From Holophagaceae bacterium (GTDB taxonomy: Bacteria; Acidobacteriota; Holophagae; Holophagales; Holophagaceae): DNA of 64,000 nucleotides. A program made the position numbers and the translations under genes. Where the stretch lies: positions 620,001 through 684,000 of the forward strand of contig JADKKO010000004.1 in NCBI GenBank assembly GCA_016720465.1, given 5' to 3'. Below, in pieces: positions 34,917 to 43,387 of the stretch (positions are counted from its first letter, which is position 1; every line of letters starts with the position of its first letter). Below the pieces are notes generated by a model. It had not been told where the DNA came from and did no database searches. It saw nothing but the letters and a program-made list of their open reading frames with translations.

Positions 34917-34971
34917 GGGGTTCCCGCGATTTGATCCACCGGATGCTGGCACTGCCATTCTGACGGTACGT

Positions 34972-35673
34972 TCATTCTTCCGCGATGGCCAGCCCGCCGA
35001 ACCGCCGTTCCCTCTGCTGGTAGGCATCGAGGGCTTCCCGAAGCTGCGCGGAACCGAAGTCCGGCCATAGGGTTTCAGTAACGTAGAACTCCGCGTAGGC
35101 GGATTGCCAGAGCAGGAAATTGGATAGTCGCAGTTCTCCGGAGGTCCGGATGAGCAGGTCCACGTCCGGCGCGCCGCCGGTCCACAGCCGGGCCTGCAGG
35201 GTCTCTTCGGTGATTGCCTCGGCCCTCAGCCCGTCCTCGACGCAACGCCGGGCCGCCTGCACCAGTTCCAGCCGGGATCCGTAGTTGAGCGCCAGATGGA
35301 AGACCAGACCCGGGTGCGCGGCGGTGGCCGCCTCCAGCCCGCGAAGATCCTCCTGGATGCCCGCGGGCATGCCCTCGATGGCGCCGATATGGTGGAACCG
35401 GATGCCCTTTTCGATGAAACGGCGGCGGAACATCCGCAGGTACATGCGCAGCAGGGCCATGAGGCTGGCCACCTCCGGACCCGGCCGTTTCCAATTCTCC
35501 GTGGAGAACGCGAACAGGCTCAAATGCCCGATCCCTTCGGCCACGGCGGCCTCCAGGATATCCTCCACGGCCTTGACGCCGGCCTTGTGTCCCTTGATGC
35601 GCGGCCACCCCCGTTGCGCCGCCCAGCGCCCGTTCCCGTCCATTATGATGGCGACGTGATGGGGAATGCTCAA
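34972..35673 (-). CDS. uppS: Undecaprenyl diphosphate synthase (di-trans,poly-cis)
   Basis: Cis-prenyltransferase making the C55 carrier lipid for peptidoglycan and LPS. The 233 residues include HHVAIIMDGNGRWAAQRG with the catalytic Asp, GHKAGVKAVEDIL, LSLFAFSTENWKRP, FHLALNYGSRLEL and the C-terminal VDLLIRTSGELRLSNFLLWQ-type RTSGExRLSNF motif. The start fits an ATG 55 bases before cdsA territory. It is the promoter-proximal gene of the uppS-cdsA-dxr-rseP operon, which runs opposite to pyrH. Confidence 0.96.
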   Translation of the reverse strand: MSIPHHVAIIMDGNGRWAAQRGWPRIKGHKAGVKAVEDILEAAVAEGIGHLSLFAFSTENWKRPGPEVASLMALLRMYLRMFRRRFIEKGIRFHHIGAIEGMPAGIQEDLRGLEAATAAHPGLVFHLALNYGSRLELVQAARRCVEDGLRAEAITEETLQARLWTGGAPDVDLLIRTSGELRLSNFLLWQSAYAEFYVTETLWPDFGSAQLREALDAYQQRERRFGGLAIAEE

Positions 35674-35806
35674 ATCGTGGCTCCAGCATGGGAATCATTA
35701 CGTTTCTGGGTTTCATTTCCGCGGAATCATCCTAGCATGTGGCTCACGGCCGCCCGGATTCCACCGGTCCCTGTTAGTCTGTTTCCCTCAACTACAACCA
35801 AAGCCT

Positions 35807-37798
35807 ATGGTCCAGTTCAATACACGAGCGAATGAGATTCTCCTGAAGCTGGTCTACTACGGGCCCGGCTTGTCGGGGAAGACGACGAATCTGCAGACGC
35901 TCCATGCGCTTTGCCAGGACCAGCAGCGCGGCGAGATGTTCAGCGTCAACACCCAGGAGGACCGCACCCTCTTCTTCGACCTGCTGCCCATCAACCTGGG
36001 CTACATCTACGGCAACTCCATCCATCTCCAGATCTACACGGTGCCGGGCCAGGTGCAGTACGACGCTTCGCGGCGGGTGGTGCTGGGGGGGGCCGACGGC
36101 GTGGTCTTCGTGGCCGATAGCTCCGAGTCCAAGATGCAGGACAACGTGGATTCGCTTTCGAACCTGTACCACAACCTCAATGCGAACCGCCTGAACATCA
36201 AGCAGATCCCCTTCGTGCTCCAGTACAACAAGCGCGACCTCTCGGATGCCATGCCGGTGGGGGTCATGAACCGCCGGCTGAATTTCCGCAATGTCCCGTA
36301 TTTCGAGGCCGTGGCGAACCGCGGCCCGGGCGTCATGGACACCTTCCTGGCCATCACCCGCGAAACGGTGAGCAGCACCTTCAAGAAGTACCACCTGGAC
36401 AAGAAGATCAAGGACTTCGATGAGATGCTGAACCTCATCGACTCCAATATCCGGTCCAACATGCGGGAGCTGCCGATTCCGCCGGACTCCCTCAGCCAGC
36501 CCGAGTCCACGGTGATGCGCCACAGCGACGTGAGCGTGTCGGACCTGGTTCCCGGCAAGGTGGTCGACGCCAGCGAGCTGCTCGAGGATGCCCTGAAATC
36601 GAACATGGAGACCGCGCGCCTCTATTCGGAGCTGAAACAGACCAAATCGACCCTGGAACAGAAGAACGCCGAGATGAACCAGCTCTACGCGCAGCTGGAG
36701 AGGGCCAACCAGGACAACCTCAAGACCCGCCGCTACCTGGAAGGCATCATCCAGGGCGTCGGCGAGGCCATCATCTCCTTCAGCTCCGACGGCAAGATCC
36801 TCACCTGGAACATGGCCGCGGAACAAATGTTCGGCCACGCCCGGGCGGACATTGTGGGCCAGACCATGCAGCTGCTCACCCCGGCATCGAAAAGCTGGGA
36901 GATCTCCCAGGCCGCCACCTTGATCAGCCAGGGGCAGTCCCTGCGCGACATGCAGACCACTCGGCTCCGCAAGAACGGCGAGGAGTTCCCGGTGAGCATT
37001 TCCTATGCTCCGGTGCTGGGCGCCGATGACCGCGTGCTGGCTTTCTCCGCCCTGGTGAAGGACCTGGGCGAACAGAAGGAGCTGGAGAAAAAGCTCGTGG
37101 ATTCCCAGGGTCAATCGGGCATGGGGAGGGTCCTGCCCATCATCCTCGACGCGCTGCAGGCCCGCATGAACCCCATCGTGGTGCAAAGCCGGCTCCTGCA
37201 GGAAAGCGCGATCGATCCGGCCCAGGCGGCGCAGGCCCAAAAAATCATCCATGCCGTGGATTCCATGCAGGCCCTGATGCGGCCCATCAACCTGGTGCTG
37301 AATCCGCCCTCCCTGAAGCTGGAGGCCACCCAGCTGAACCGGCTGGTGCTGGAAGCCCAGAAGCGCGTCGAATCCGAAGCCGCGGCCGCGGGCGTGGCGC
37401 TGGATGTGAGCCTCGACCCCACCGCGCCCGACGCCAGCCTCGATGCCGAACAGATGAGGGAAGGCCTCGTGGGCCTGCTGCGGAACGCGATCTTCTCGGC
37501 GGCGAAAGCCCCCCAGAAACGGGTGCGCGTCGCCACCCGGCGGGTGGGCGAGGCCATGCAGCTCGCGGCGCAGGACTCCGGCCCGCTGTTGAGCGAGGCC
37601 GCCCAGGCGGCCGCCTTCGATCTCGGCTCGGTGCGGGACCTGGATTCCATGGGGCTCGCGGTGGCCGCGGCGGTCATCCGGCAGCATGGAGGACGCCTGG
37701 TCATGCGCAGCCAGGAGGGATCAGGCAACACCATCATGGCGGAGATCCCCCTCGTTGCAGGCGCCGGGCAGCCGGGTCCGGCCGGCTCCCAGGAATGA
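35807..37798 (+). CDS. MglA-type GTPase fused to PAS and a degenerate histidine-kinase-like module
   Basis: The ATG at 35807 gives 663 residues. Residues 1-200 form a complete MglA-family small GTPase: P-loop YYGPGLSGKTTNLQ (K25), G3 variant TVPGQ (78-82) and NKRD (141-144). A Ser/Thr-rich link and a coiled coil (about 262-308) lead to a PAS domain (311-425, GIIQGVGEAIISFSSDGKIL). The last 230 residues look like a worn HisKA/HATPase unit. There is no clear phospho-acceptor His, the N-box is LVGLLRNAIFSA, a DSGP replaces the G1 DxGxG, and a GLAVAAAVIRQHGGRL end is kept. MglA normally sets cell polarity; here a sensor may control it. It diverges from uppS. Confidence 0.85.
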   Translation: MVQFNTRANEILLKLVYYGPGLSGKTTNLQTLHALCQDQQRGEMFSVNTQEDRTLFFDLLPINLGYIYGNSIHLQIYTVPGQVQYDASRRVVLGGADGVVFVADSSESKMQDNVDSLSNLYHNLNANRLNIKQIPFVLQYNKRDLSDAMPVGVMNRRLNFRNVPYFEAVANRGPGVMDTFLAITRETVSSTFKKYHLDKKIKDFDEMLNLIDSNIRSNMRELPIPPDSLSQPESTVMRHSDVSVSDLVPGKVVDASELLEDALKSNMETARLYSELKQTKSTLEQKNAEMNQLYAQLERANQDNLKTRRYLEGIIQGVGEAIISFSSDGKILTWNMAAEQMFGHARADIVGQTMQLLTPASKSWEISQAATLISQGQSLRDMQTTRLRKNGEEFPVSISYAPVLGADDRVLAFSALVKDLGEQKELEKKLVDSQGQSGMGRVLPIILDALQARMNPIVVQSRLLQESAIDPAQAAQAQKIIHAVDSMQALMRPINLVLNPPSLKLEATQLNRLVLEAQKRVESEAAAAGVALDVSLDPTAPDASLDAEQMREGLVGLLRNAIFSAAKAPQKRVRVATRRVGEAMQLAAQDSGPLLSEAAQAAAFDLGSVRDLDSMGLAVAAAVIRQHGGRLVMRSQEGSGNTIMAEIPLVAGAGQPGPAGSQE

Positions 37799-37829
37799 TG
37801 CTTCGAAGCCAATTGCGATAGGAGTCACC

Positions 37830-39950
37830 ATGAAGACCAAGCTCGCATTCTTTCTCGCAACCGGAGCCATGCTGCTGGCGCAGGCTCCGGCCTCCGACCC
37901 GATTCCCCCCGCGCCGCGCCCCGACCGCGTGGGCGAACTGGAGCGCCTGGGCGAAGGGGGCCGGGATCTCATGATCGTCGGCGTCGAGGCGCCAGGCTTC
38001 GACAAGCTGAAGGCCACGCAGCGCAAGTACGCCTACTTCCTGTACCGGGCGGCCATCGCGGGCAACGACATCGCCTATTTCCAGAACCACCGCGCCGCTT
38101 TCGAGATCAAGGAGCTGCTGGAGCAGATCTACCTCCATAGCGAGGGGATCGACGCCGCCGCCATGGCGGGGCTCGAGGAGTACCTTAAACTCGTGTGGGC
38201 CCACCATGGCCAGTACGGCCACGACAGCCATCTGAAATTCGTCCCCCGGCTGCTCACCTTCAAGCAGCTCGAAAAGGCCGCGAAGCAGGCGCAGAAGAAC
38301 GGCGCGGAATTCAACCTGCGCCGCGAAAGCCTGGGCAAGCGCCTGGCGCGCCTGCGCCCCCATATCTTCGATGCCAAGGTGGAGCCCATCCAGGTGAACC
38401 AGGTCGCGGGCGCCGACCCGGTGGCTACCAGCAGCAACGGCCTCTACGATCCGGGCCTGACCTCGAAGGAGATCCAGGCCCTGCCTCCGGAACTCCAGGG
38501 CAAGCTGAACGTCCGCTTCCTGCTGAAGAAGGACAAGAAAGGCCGGAAGGCCGCCGAAGCCGAAGAATTCAAGATCGGCGGCGTCTACGGCGACCAGCTG
38601 GAGCTGGTGAACTACTGGCTGGAAAAGGCGCTCGGCTACGTGGACAACGAGCAGATCGAGGTCGTCAAGGACGGCGTGAAGAAGATCCGCTTCGAGCCCA
38701 TCGCGAACCAGCGGAAAGCGCTCGTGGACTTGATCACCTATTTCCAGACCGGCGACGAGAAATCCTTCAAGGACCACAGCGTGGCCTGGCTCAAGACCAA
38801 ATCCACCGTGGACTACCTCAACGGCTTCTACGAGGTCTACAAGGATCCCCGGGCCGTCATCGGCAGCTACGAAGCCAACGTGAGCTTCCGCTCGGATTCC
38901 GACAAGATCGAGAAGCTGAGCCAGAACGCCCTCTACTTCGAAGCCAAGATGCCTTGGCCGGAGCTGTGGAAGCGCGCCAAGGTGGAGCCGCCCGTGGCCT
39001 CCGTGGTGAATGTCATCGTCGAGACCGGCGACAGCGGGCCCATGAGCGCCGCGGCCTACAACCTTCCGAACTATTCCGATATCCGCAAGGAATTCGGCTC
39101 CAAGAACGTGGTGCTGCTGAACATTGAAAGCGCGCAGAGCGCCAAGGTGAAAGAGCAGATCATCCAGGCTTTCAATCTGCCTGAGGACCAGGAATTGATC
39201 ACCAAATTCGGTGATCTGGCCCGCCAATGGACCGTCTACATGCACGAAGTCATCGGCCATGGATCGGGCCAGCCCGATGCGAAATTGAATGGGCAGGATC
39301 CCGCCAAGGCCATTGGTGGCGTTTATTCAGCCCTTGAGGAATGCCGCGCTGATTGCGTGGCCCTGTACCAGTTCTTCGATCCGAAAGTGGTGGAGATCGG
39401 CGCCGTGAGCGAAGCGGATCAGATGGCCGCCGCCAAGGCCATGTACCTGGGTTACCTGGGCGGCCAGCTGCGCATGAACGGTCTGGTGCAGGGCGATACC
39501 ATCCGCGAAGCCCACTACCGCGGGCGCCAGTTGGTGCTCAATTACCTCACGCAGCCGGGCGCCGATTTCGGCGTGGCCCTGGCGCAGAAAGACGGCCATG
39601 CCTTCGTGCAGGTCAACGATGTGCAGAAGGCCCGCGCGGGTGTCGGGGAGATCCTCGTCAAGCTCCAGACCTTCAAGTCGAACGGCGACAAGGAGGGCGT
39701 GGAGAAACTCTTCGCGGACTTCGGCACCAAGGTGAACAAGGACTGGCAGGCGGATGCCAAGGGCCGCATGGACGCCCTGAACCTGCCCCGCGCCCGCGCC
39801 TTCGTCTTCCCGCAGCTGGTGCCGGTCGTGGACCAGAAGAACGAGCGCGACATGCTCAAGGACGTCACCCTGGAAACCAAGGAGACCTTCACCGAGCAGA
39901 TGCTCCGTTTCGGCCGCTGGGCCAAGAGCCGGGAGCTCGCGCCGAAATAG
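37830..39950 (+). CDS. Exported M49-family (dipeptidyl peptidase III-like) metallopeptidase
   Basis: The ATG at 37830, after a GGAG site, gives 706 residues with a cleavable signal MKTKLAFFLATGAMLLAQA. The M49 zinc motif HExxGH is present as HEVIGH (about residue 472) in QWTVYMHEVIGHGSGQ, and the second motif EECRAD follows about 50 residues later. Substrate-region words such as YEANVSFRSDSDKIE also fit. DPP III trims dipeptides from peptide N termini. A periplasmic or secreted location here differs from the cytosolic eukaryotic enzyme. It follows the MglA fusion by 31 bases and may share its transcript. Confidence 0.9.
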   Translation: MKTKLAFFLATGAMLLAQAPASDPIPPAPRPDRVGELERLGEGGRDLMIVGVEAPGFDKLKATQRKYAYFLYRAAIAGNDIAYFQNHRAAFEIKELLEQIYLHSEGIDAAAMAGLEEYLKLVWAHHGQYGHDSHLKFVPRLLTFKQLEKAAKQAQKNGAEFNLRRESLGKRLARLRPHIFDAKVEPIQVNQVAGADPVATSSNGLYDPGLTSKEIQALPPELQGKLNVRFLLKKDKKGRKAAEAEEFKIGGVYGDQLELVNYWLEKALGYVDNEQIEVVKDGVKKIRFEPIANQRKALVDLITYFQTGDEKSFKDHSVAWLKTKSTVDYLNGFYEVYKDPRAVIGSYEANVSFRSDSDKIEKLSQNALYFEAKMPWPELWKRAKVEPPVASVVNVIVETGDSGPMSAAAYNLPNYSDIRKEFGSKNVVLLNIESAQSAKVKEQIIQAFNLPEDQELITKFGDLARQWTVYMHEVIGHGSGQPDAKLNGQDPAKAIGGVYSALEECRADCVALYQFFDPKVVEIGAVSEADQMAAAKAMYLGYLGGQLRMNGLVQGDTIREAHYRGRQLVLNYLTQPGADFGVALAQKDGHAFVQVNDVQKARAGVGEILVKLQTFKSNGDKEGVEKLFADFGTKVNKDWQADAKGRMDALNLPRARAFVFPQLVPVVDQKNERDMLKDVTLETKETFTEQMLRFGRWAKSRELAPK

Positions 39951-39955
39951 GCCCG

Positions 39956-39990
39956 AAACCGCGAATGGCGCGAATGGGACGCGAATAAAC
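39956..39990. repeat. CGCGAATG-type repeat array, left copy
   Basis: Three spaced copies of a CGCGAAT word follow AAACC just after the M49 gene. The reverse complement of a very similar array occurs at 40954-40986, beyond the orphan gene 40031-40849. I recall similar AACCGCGAATG-type repeats from other environmental genomes, but cannot confirm that here. Confidence 0.6.
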
Positions 39991-40030
39991 CTGTAAACAA
40001 ACGCTTAACTCTCCGCGGGGGCGACCTGCT

Positions 40031-40849
40031 GTGGCCGTTATTGAATTGGTCTCAATTTTTCTTTCTCCCGTACTTATCGTTTGCGGGTGGCTTGGACGGG
40101 ACTTCCTCCGAACCTGGCTCACAAGGCGTGTCGAGAACGAGTTCAATCAAAAACTCGAAATTCTGCGTGCTCAGCTACGAGAAAGCGAAGAGCGTCTGAA
40201 GGCGGACCTTCACGCGAGGGAGGCAGAAGTCACAGCGCTTCGCAACGGGGCACTGACAGCTCTCGGCAGCCGTCAGATCGCGGTGGATTATAGGCGCCTT
40301 GAGGCTGTGGATCAGCTTTGGTCAGCTGTTCTTGCACTGCTTCCGGCTCGAAGTTTGATGAGAAGCATGGCCGTCATCGAGTATGAGCCAGCAGCCGAAG
40401 CTGCTGAGGCAGATTCGAAGGTTCGGGAGCTATTCAGCTCTTTCGGGAACGAAGAAGTCCTGTTGCACCTTGATACGAGTAGCGCGGGAAAGGCCCGTCC
40501 CTTTGTTTCACTGTCCATTTGGGCCACCTACACCGCGCTTAGTGCGTTGAGCCACCATGCCGTTGTTCGATGGCACACGCTTAAAAGTGGATTAGGTACA
40601 AAAGGGCTCGTCAACAACGACGCCGTTGCTAACCTCATCAAGGTCGCTCTTCCACACAAGGCCAGTCTCATTGACGATTGGGGCCCATCAGGGTGGCACT
40701 ACCTTTACGAAGAACTTGAGGCCAAACTCCTACAGGAATTCCAAACTATGCTTGAAGGTAAAGAAGCTGATGCATTGAGTTTGAAGCAAACTGCCGAAAT
40801 CATACGGCTTGCAAATGAGATCACTATCAGAGATTCCACCAAGGTGTAG
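40031..40849 (+). CDS. Orphan membrane-anchored coiled-coil protein, AT-richer than neighbours
   Basis: No family recognised. The 272 residues from GTG 40031 open with a membrane helix (IELVSIFLSPVLIVCGWLG) and a long charged coiled coil (about residues 30-75, ENEFNQKLEILRAQLRESEE). A helical soluble region then runs to the end. Base composition and codon choice are clearly less GC-rich than in surrounding genes (many AAA, GAT, CTT and ATT codons). That, the flanking inverted CGCGAAT repeats and the adjacent IS200 element suggest horizontal acquisition. The layout (short anchor, coiled coil, unknown domain) is seen in some phage-defence and stress proteins, but nothing here proves such a role. 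Confidence 0.65.
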   Translation: MAVIELVSIFLSPVLIVCGWLGRDFLRTWLTRRVENEFNQKLEILRAQLRESEERLKADLHAREAEVTALRNGALTALGSRQIAVDYRRLEAVDQLWSAVLALLPARSLMRSMAVIEYEPAAEAAEADSKVRELFSSFGNEEVLLHLDTSSAGKARPFVSLSIWATYTALSALSHHAVVRWHTLKSGLGTKGLVNNDAVANLIKVALPHKASLIDDWGPSGWHYLYEELEAKLLQEFQTMLEGKEADALSLKQTAEIIRLANEITIRDSTKV

Positions 40850-40887
40850 TTGTCATGGAAAGTGAGAGTTCGTGACTGCTTGAAGGG

Positions 40888-40986
40888 CCGAGAATGGCAG
40901 TTCAATGGATTCGAATGGGACTCGAATGAAAATTTAGGGAAAGGACGATTTGTTAATTCGCGTTCATTCGCGTTTTTCGCGGTTCC
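40888..40986. repeat. CGCGAATG-type repeat with inverted arms
   Basis: The left arm (40888-40931) has spaced words GAGAATGG, TCGAATGG and TCGAATGA. The right arm (40954-40986) carries reverse-complement words ATTCGCG repeated three times. An AT-rich core of about 22 bases lies between. It sits between the orphan gene and the IS200 left end. Confidence 0.6.
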
Positions 40987-41008
40987 AATTTTATTTATCC
41001 CAGGAAAA

Positions 41009-41647
41009 CCCCCGGCTCTGCCGGGGTGACAGCAGAAGTTTGACATTCAAGGGAGTCCATCTCGGAAACTCATTCTTGTGAGCCGCCAAGCACACACAGG
41101 AGGAGAACCAAGATGGACCTGACTGAAAGTCTAAGCCACTCGAAATGGGAGTGTAAGTATCACATCGTCTTCATTCCGAAGTGTAGGAGAAAGACACTTT
41201 ACGAAAAGCTGCGGCCACATCTGGGTGAGGTGTTCCGGAAGTTGGCGGAGCAGAAGGAGAGTCGAATCGAGGAAGGGCACCTGATGGCTGACCACGTTCA
41301 CATGCTGATCTCGATTCCACCGAAGTATGCGGTGTCGCAGGTGATCGGGTTCATCAAAGGGAAGAGCGCGATCCATTTGGCGCGGGTGTATGGAGAGAGC
41401 AAGCGCAATTTCGTCGGGCAGCACTTTTGGGCACGAGGGTATTTCGTGTCAACGGTGGGGCGCGACGAAGCGGTGGTGCGGGATTACATCCGGCACCAAG
41501 AAAAAGAGGATCAGAGATTTGAACAACTTTCACTCTTTCGCTAAGGTCGCCACCGTAAGGTGGCTCAACGAAATGGGGCCGCGTTAGCGGCCCCACCCAG
41601 CCGCTTTGAGCGGCTCACTTGATAAAGCCCCCGGCTCTGCCGGGGGA
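41009..41647 (+). mobile_element. IS200-type insertion sequence (single tnpA)
   Basis: A Y1-transposase gene bounded by near-identical hairpins CCCCGGC-TCT-GCCGGGG at 41010-41026 and 41628-41646, as expected for IS200/IS605 subterminal structures recognised by TnpA. There is no tnpB. Further hairpins lie after tnpA (41546-41613). Exact ends are uncertain because this family makes no terminal inverted repeats or target duplications. The right hairpin abuts the stop of the OmpR-type gene. Confidence 0.8.
41113..41544 (+). CDS. tnpA: IS200/IS605-family Y1 transposase TnpA
   Basis: A complete 143-residue HUH single-strand transposase. KWECKYHIVFIPKCRRKTLY at the N terminus, the HUH motif in MADHVHMLISIPPKY, and the catalytic Tyr in FWARGYFVSTVGRDEAVVRDYI are all present, so it looks intact. 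AGGAGGAG lies upstream. It would move the element by excising and inserting single-stranded DNA at hairpin-guided sites. It is the only transposase gene in the window. Confidence 0.93.
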   Translation: MDLTESLSHSKWECKYHIVFIPKCRRKTLYEKLRPHLGEVFRKLAEQKESRIEEGHLMADHVHMLISIPPKYAVSQVIGFIKGKSAIHLARVYGESKRNFVGQHFWARGYFVSTVGRDEAVVRDYIRHQEKEDQRFEQLSLFR

Positions 41648-41650
41648 TAT

Positions 41651-42373
41651 TTACTCTTCGCCCTTCCTCAGCTTCCCCTCCGGGTCGAACTGGTACCCCA
41701 CGCTTCTTAGGGTGTGCACCCACCGCGGGTGATGCGCGTCCACTTCCATGACGCGGCGGAGGCGGACGATGAAGTTGTCCACGGTGCGCGGCGTGGGCTC
41801 GGCGTCTTCGCCCCACACGCGGTCGATGATCTCCTGGCGGCTCACCACCTGCCCGGCGCGCTCCATGAGGAGCTTCAGGATCATGCATTCCTTCACGCCC
41901 ATGGTGAAAGGCCCTTGGGGCCCTTCGCCGCAGAAATTCTCGAAATCCACCCAGAAATCGCCGAATTTCTGGCGGCCGCCGAAGGTGCGGTTGCGGTACC
42001 AGGCTTCGCGGCGCAGGATGGCCCGCACGCGGGTGAGCAGTTCCCGCACCTGGAAGGGCTTGCCCAGGTAGTCGTCCCCGCCGGTTTCGAAGCCATGGAC
42101 CCGGTCGTCCTCGGTGTTCTTGGCGGTGAGGAACAGGATCGGCGTGTAGTTCTTGGCCTCGCGGATGCGCTCGCAGACGCTGAACCCGTCCATGCCCGGC
42201 AGCATCACGTCGAGGATCACCAGATCATATTTTTCCGCCAGGATGCGCTTCAGGGCCTCATCCCCGCGGGTGATCCAGATGCAGGGCAGGCCCTCCATCT
42301 CCAGGTTCAGCTTGATGCCCTCGGCCAGGCTCAACTCGTCTTCCACCAGCAGGATGTTGGGGCCATCGTTCAT
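41651..42373 (-). CDS. OmpR/PhoB-family response regulator
   Basis: A 240-residue two-component regulator. The receiver domain (1-120) has the acidic pair in ILLVEDELSLAEG, phospho-acceptor Asp in YDLVILDVMLPGMDGF, the Thr in LFLTAKNTEDD and the Lys in GKPFQVRELL. The C-terminal winged helix (about 145-235) ends with EPTPRTVDNFIVRLRRVME and WVHTLRSVGYQF. No histidine kinase is adjacent. Its stop codon lies four bases from the right hairpin of the IS200 element, which read on this strand looks like a terminator. Confidence 0.93.
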   Translation of the reverse strand: MNDGPNILLVEDELSLAEGIKLNLEMEGLPCIWITRGDEALKRILAEKYDLVILDVMLPGMDGFSVCERIREAKNYTPILFLTAKNTEDDRVHGFETGGDDYLGKPFQVRELLTRVRAILRREAWYRNRTFGGRQKFGDFWVDFENFCGEGPQGPFTMGVKECMILKLLMERAGQVVSRQEIIDRVWGEDAEPTPRTVDNFIVRLRRVMEVDAHHPRWVHTLRSVGYQFDPEGKLRKGEE

Positions 42374-42408
42374 ATCGTTCTCCGAGGAGCTGACAGTAGA
42401 ATAGCCTC

Positions 42409-43386
42409 ATGAGCCCTTATCTATCTGTAGTCATCCCCATCTACAACGAGGAAGCCAACATCCCGCAGCTCTGGGAGCGGCTCGTCAAGGTCCTGGACGG
42501 GAATTTCGGCGGGGACCGGGACTGGGAGCTTATCTTCACCGATGACGGGAGCAAGGACCGTTCGCTGTCCATGCTGTTGGAGATCGCCAAGGCCGAGCCG
42601 CGCGTCAAGGTTGTGGAATTCAACCGCAACTACGGCCAGCACTCGGCTATTTTTGGAGCCCTGTCCGAGGTGGAGGGCCGGGTGGTGGTGACGCTGGATG
42701 CGGATCTGCAGAATCCCCCGGAGGAGATTCCGAAACTCGTGGCGAAGGTCGAAGAGGGCTACGACGTTGTGGGCGGGTGGCGCCAGGGACGGGAAGAGAA
42801 TGATTCCATCCTCCGGCGCCTGCCCAGCAAGGTCGTGAATGCCATCACGCGCCGGACCACGGGCGTCAAGCTGCACGACTACGGCTGCATGCTGCGGGCC
42901 TACAGCCGGGAAGTGGTGGATGCGATGCTGCTGTGCAAGGAGCGCAGCAGTTTCATCCCCGCCCTGGCGAACTCCTTCGCCAAGCGCATCACCGAAGTGC
43001 CCGTGGCCCACGCGGAGCGGGCGGCCGGGGATTCGAAATACGGGCTATGGAAGCTCATCAACCTGCAATTCGACCTGTTGACCTCCTTCAGCCTGCTGCC
43101 TCTGCAGATGCTCTCCGTGCTGGGCGTCCTGGTGAGCGCCCTGGGCATGGGCTTCGGCGTGTATCTGTTGATCTACCGGGTGCTGCACCCCGACCGCACG
43201 GTGGAAGGGGTGTTCACCCTGTTCGCCATCCTGTTCATCTTCATTGGCGCCCAGTTCCTCGCCTTCGGATTGCTGGGCGAATACATCGGCCGCATCTACG
43301 TGGAAGTGCGGGACCGGCCACGGTACATGGTGAAGAAGGTGCATCAACAACAAGTCGAGGGTCGAGGGTCGAGGGTCGAGGGCTGA
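42409..43386 (+). CDS. GT2 polyprenyl-phosphate glycosyltransferase (GtrB/ArnC-like)
   Basis: A 325-residue membrane glycosyltransferase that loads a sugar on undecaprenyl phosphate. The catalytic GT-A domain has VVIPIYNEEANIPQLWERL, IFTDDGSKDRSL, EFNRNYGQHSAIFGAL, VVTLDADLQNPPEEIP and HDYGCMLRAYSREVV. Two C-terminal helices follow (around 225-250 and 262-290) and then GEYIGRIYVEVRDRPRY. Its last ten residues (VEGRGSRVEG) are encoded by four exact GTCGAGG heptamers, so the natural C terminus was probably shorter. Confidence 0.9.
   Translation: MSPYLSVVIPIYNEEANIPQLWERLVKVLDGNFGGDRDWELIFTDDGSKDRSLSMLLEIAKAEPRVKVVEFNRNYGQHSAIFGALSEVEGRVVVTLDADLQNPPEEIPKLVAKVEEGYDVVGGWRQGREENDSILRRLPSKVVNAITRRTTGVKLHDYGCMLRAYSREVVDAMLLCKERSSFIPALANSFAKRITEVPVAHAERAAGDSKYGLWKLINLQFDLLTSFSLLPLQMLSVLGVLVSALGMGFGVYLLIYRVLHPDRTVEGVFTLFAILFIFIGAQFLAFGLLGEYIGRIYVEVRDRPRYMVKKVHQQQVEGRGSRVEG
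43354..43381 (+). repeat. Four perfect GTCGAGG heptamers at the end of the glycosyltransferase gene
   Basis: An exact reverse complement of the four-copy heptamer array at 9751-9778; a fifth degenerate unit GCTGAGG contains the gene's TGA. It supplies the C-terminal codons of the glycosyltransferase. Confidence 0.9.
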
Positions 43387-43387
43387 G

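Noticed and set aside
40031..40849. Calling the orphan gene a phage-defence effector
   Set aside because: Anchor plus coiled coil is too generic, and there is no partner gene or recognised effector domain; only horizontal acquisition is supported.
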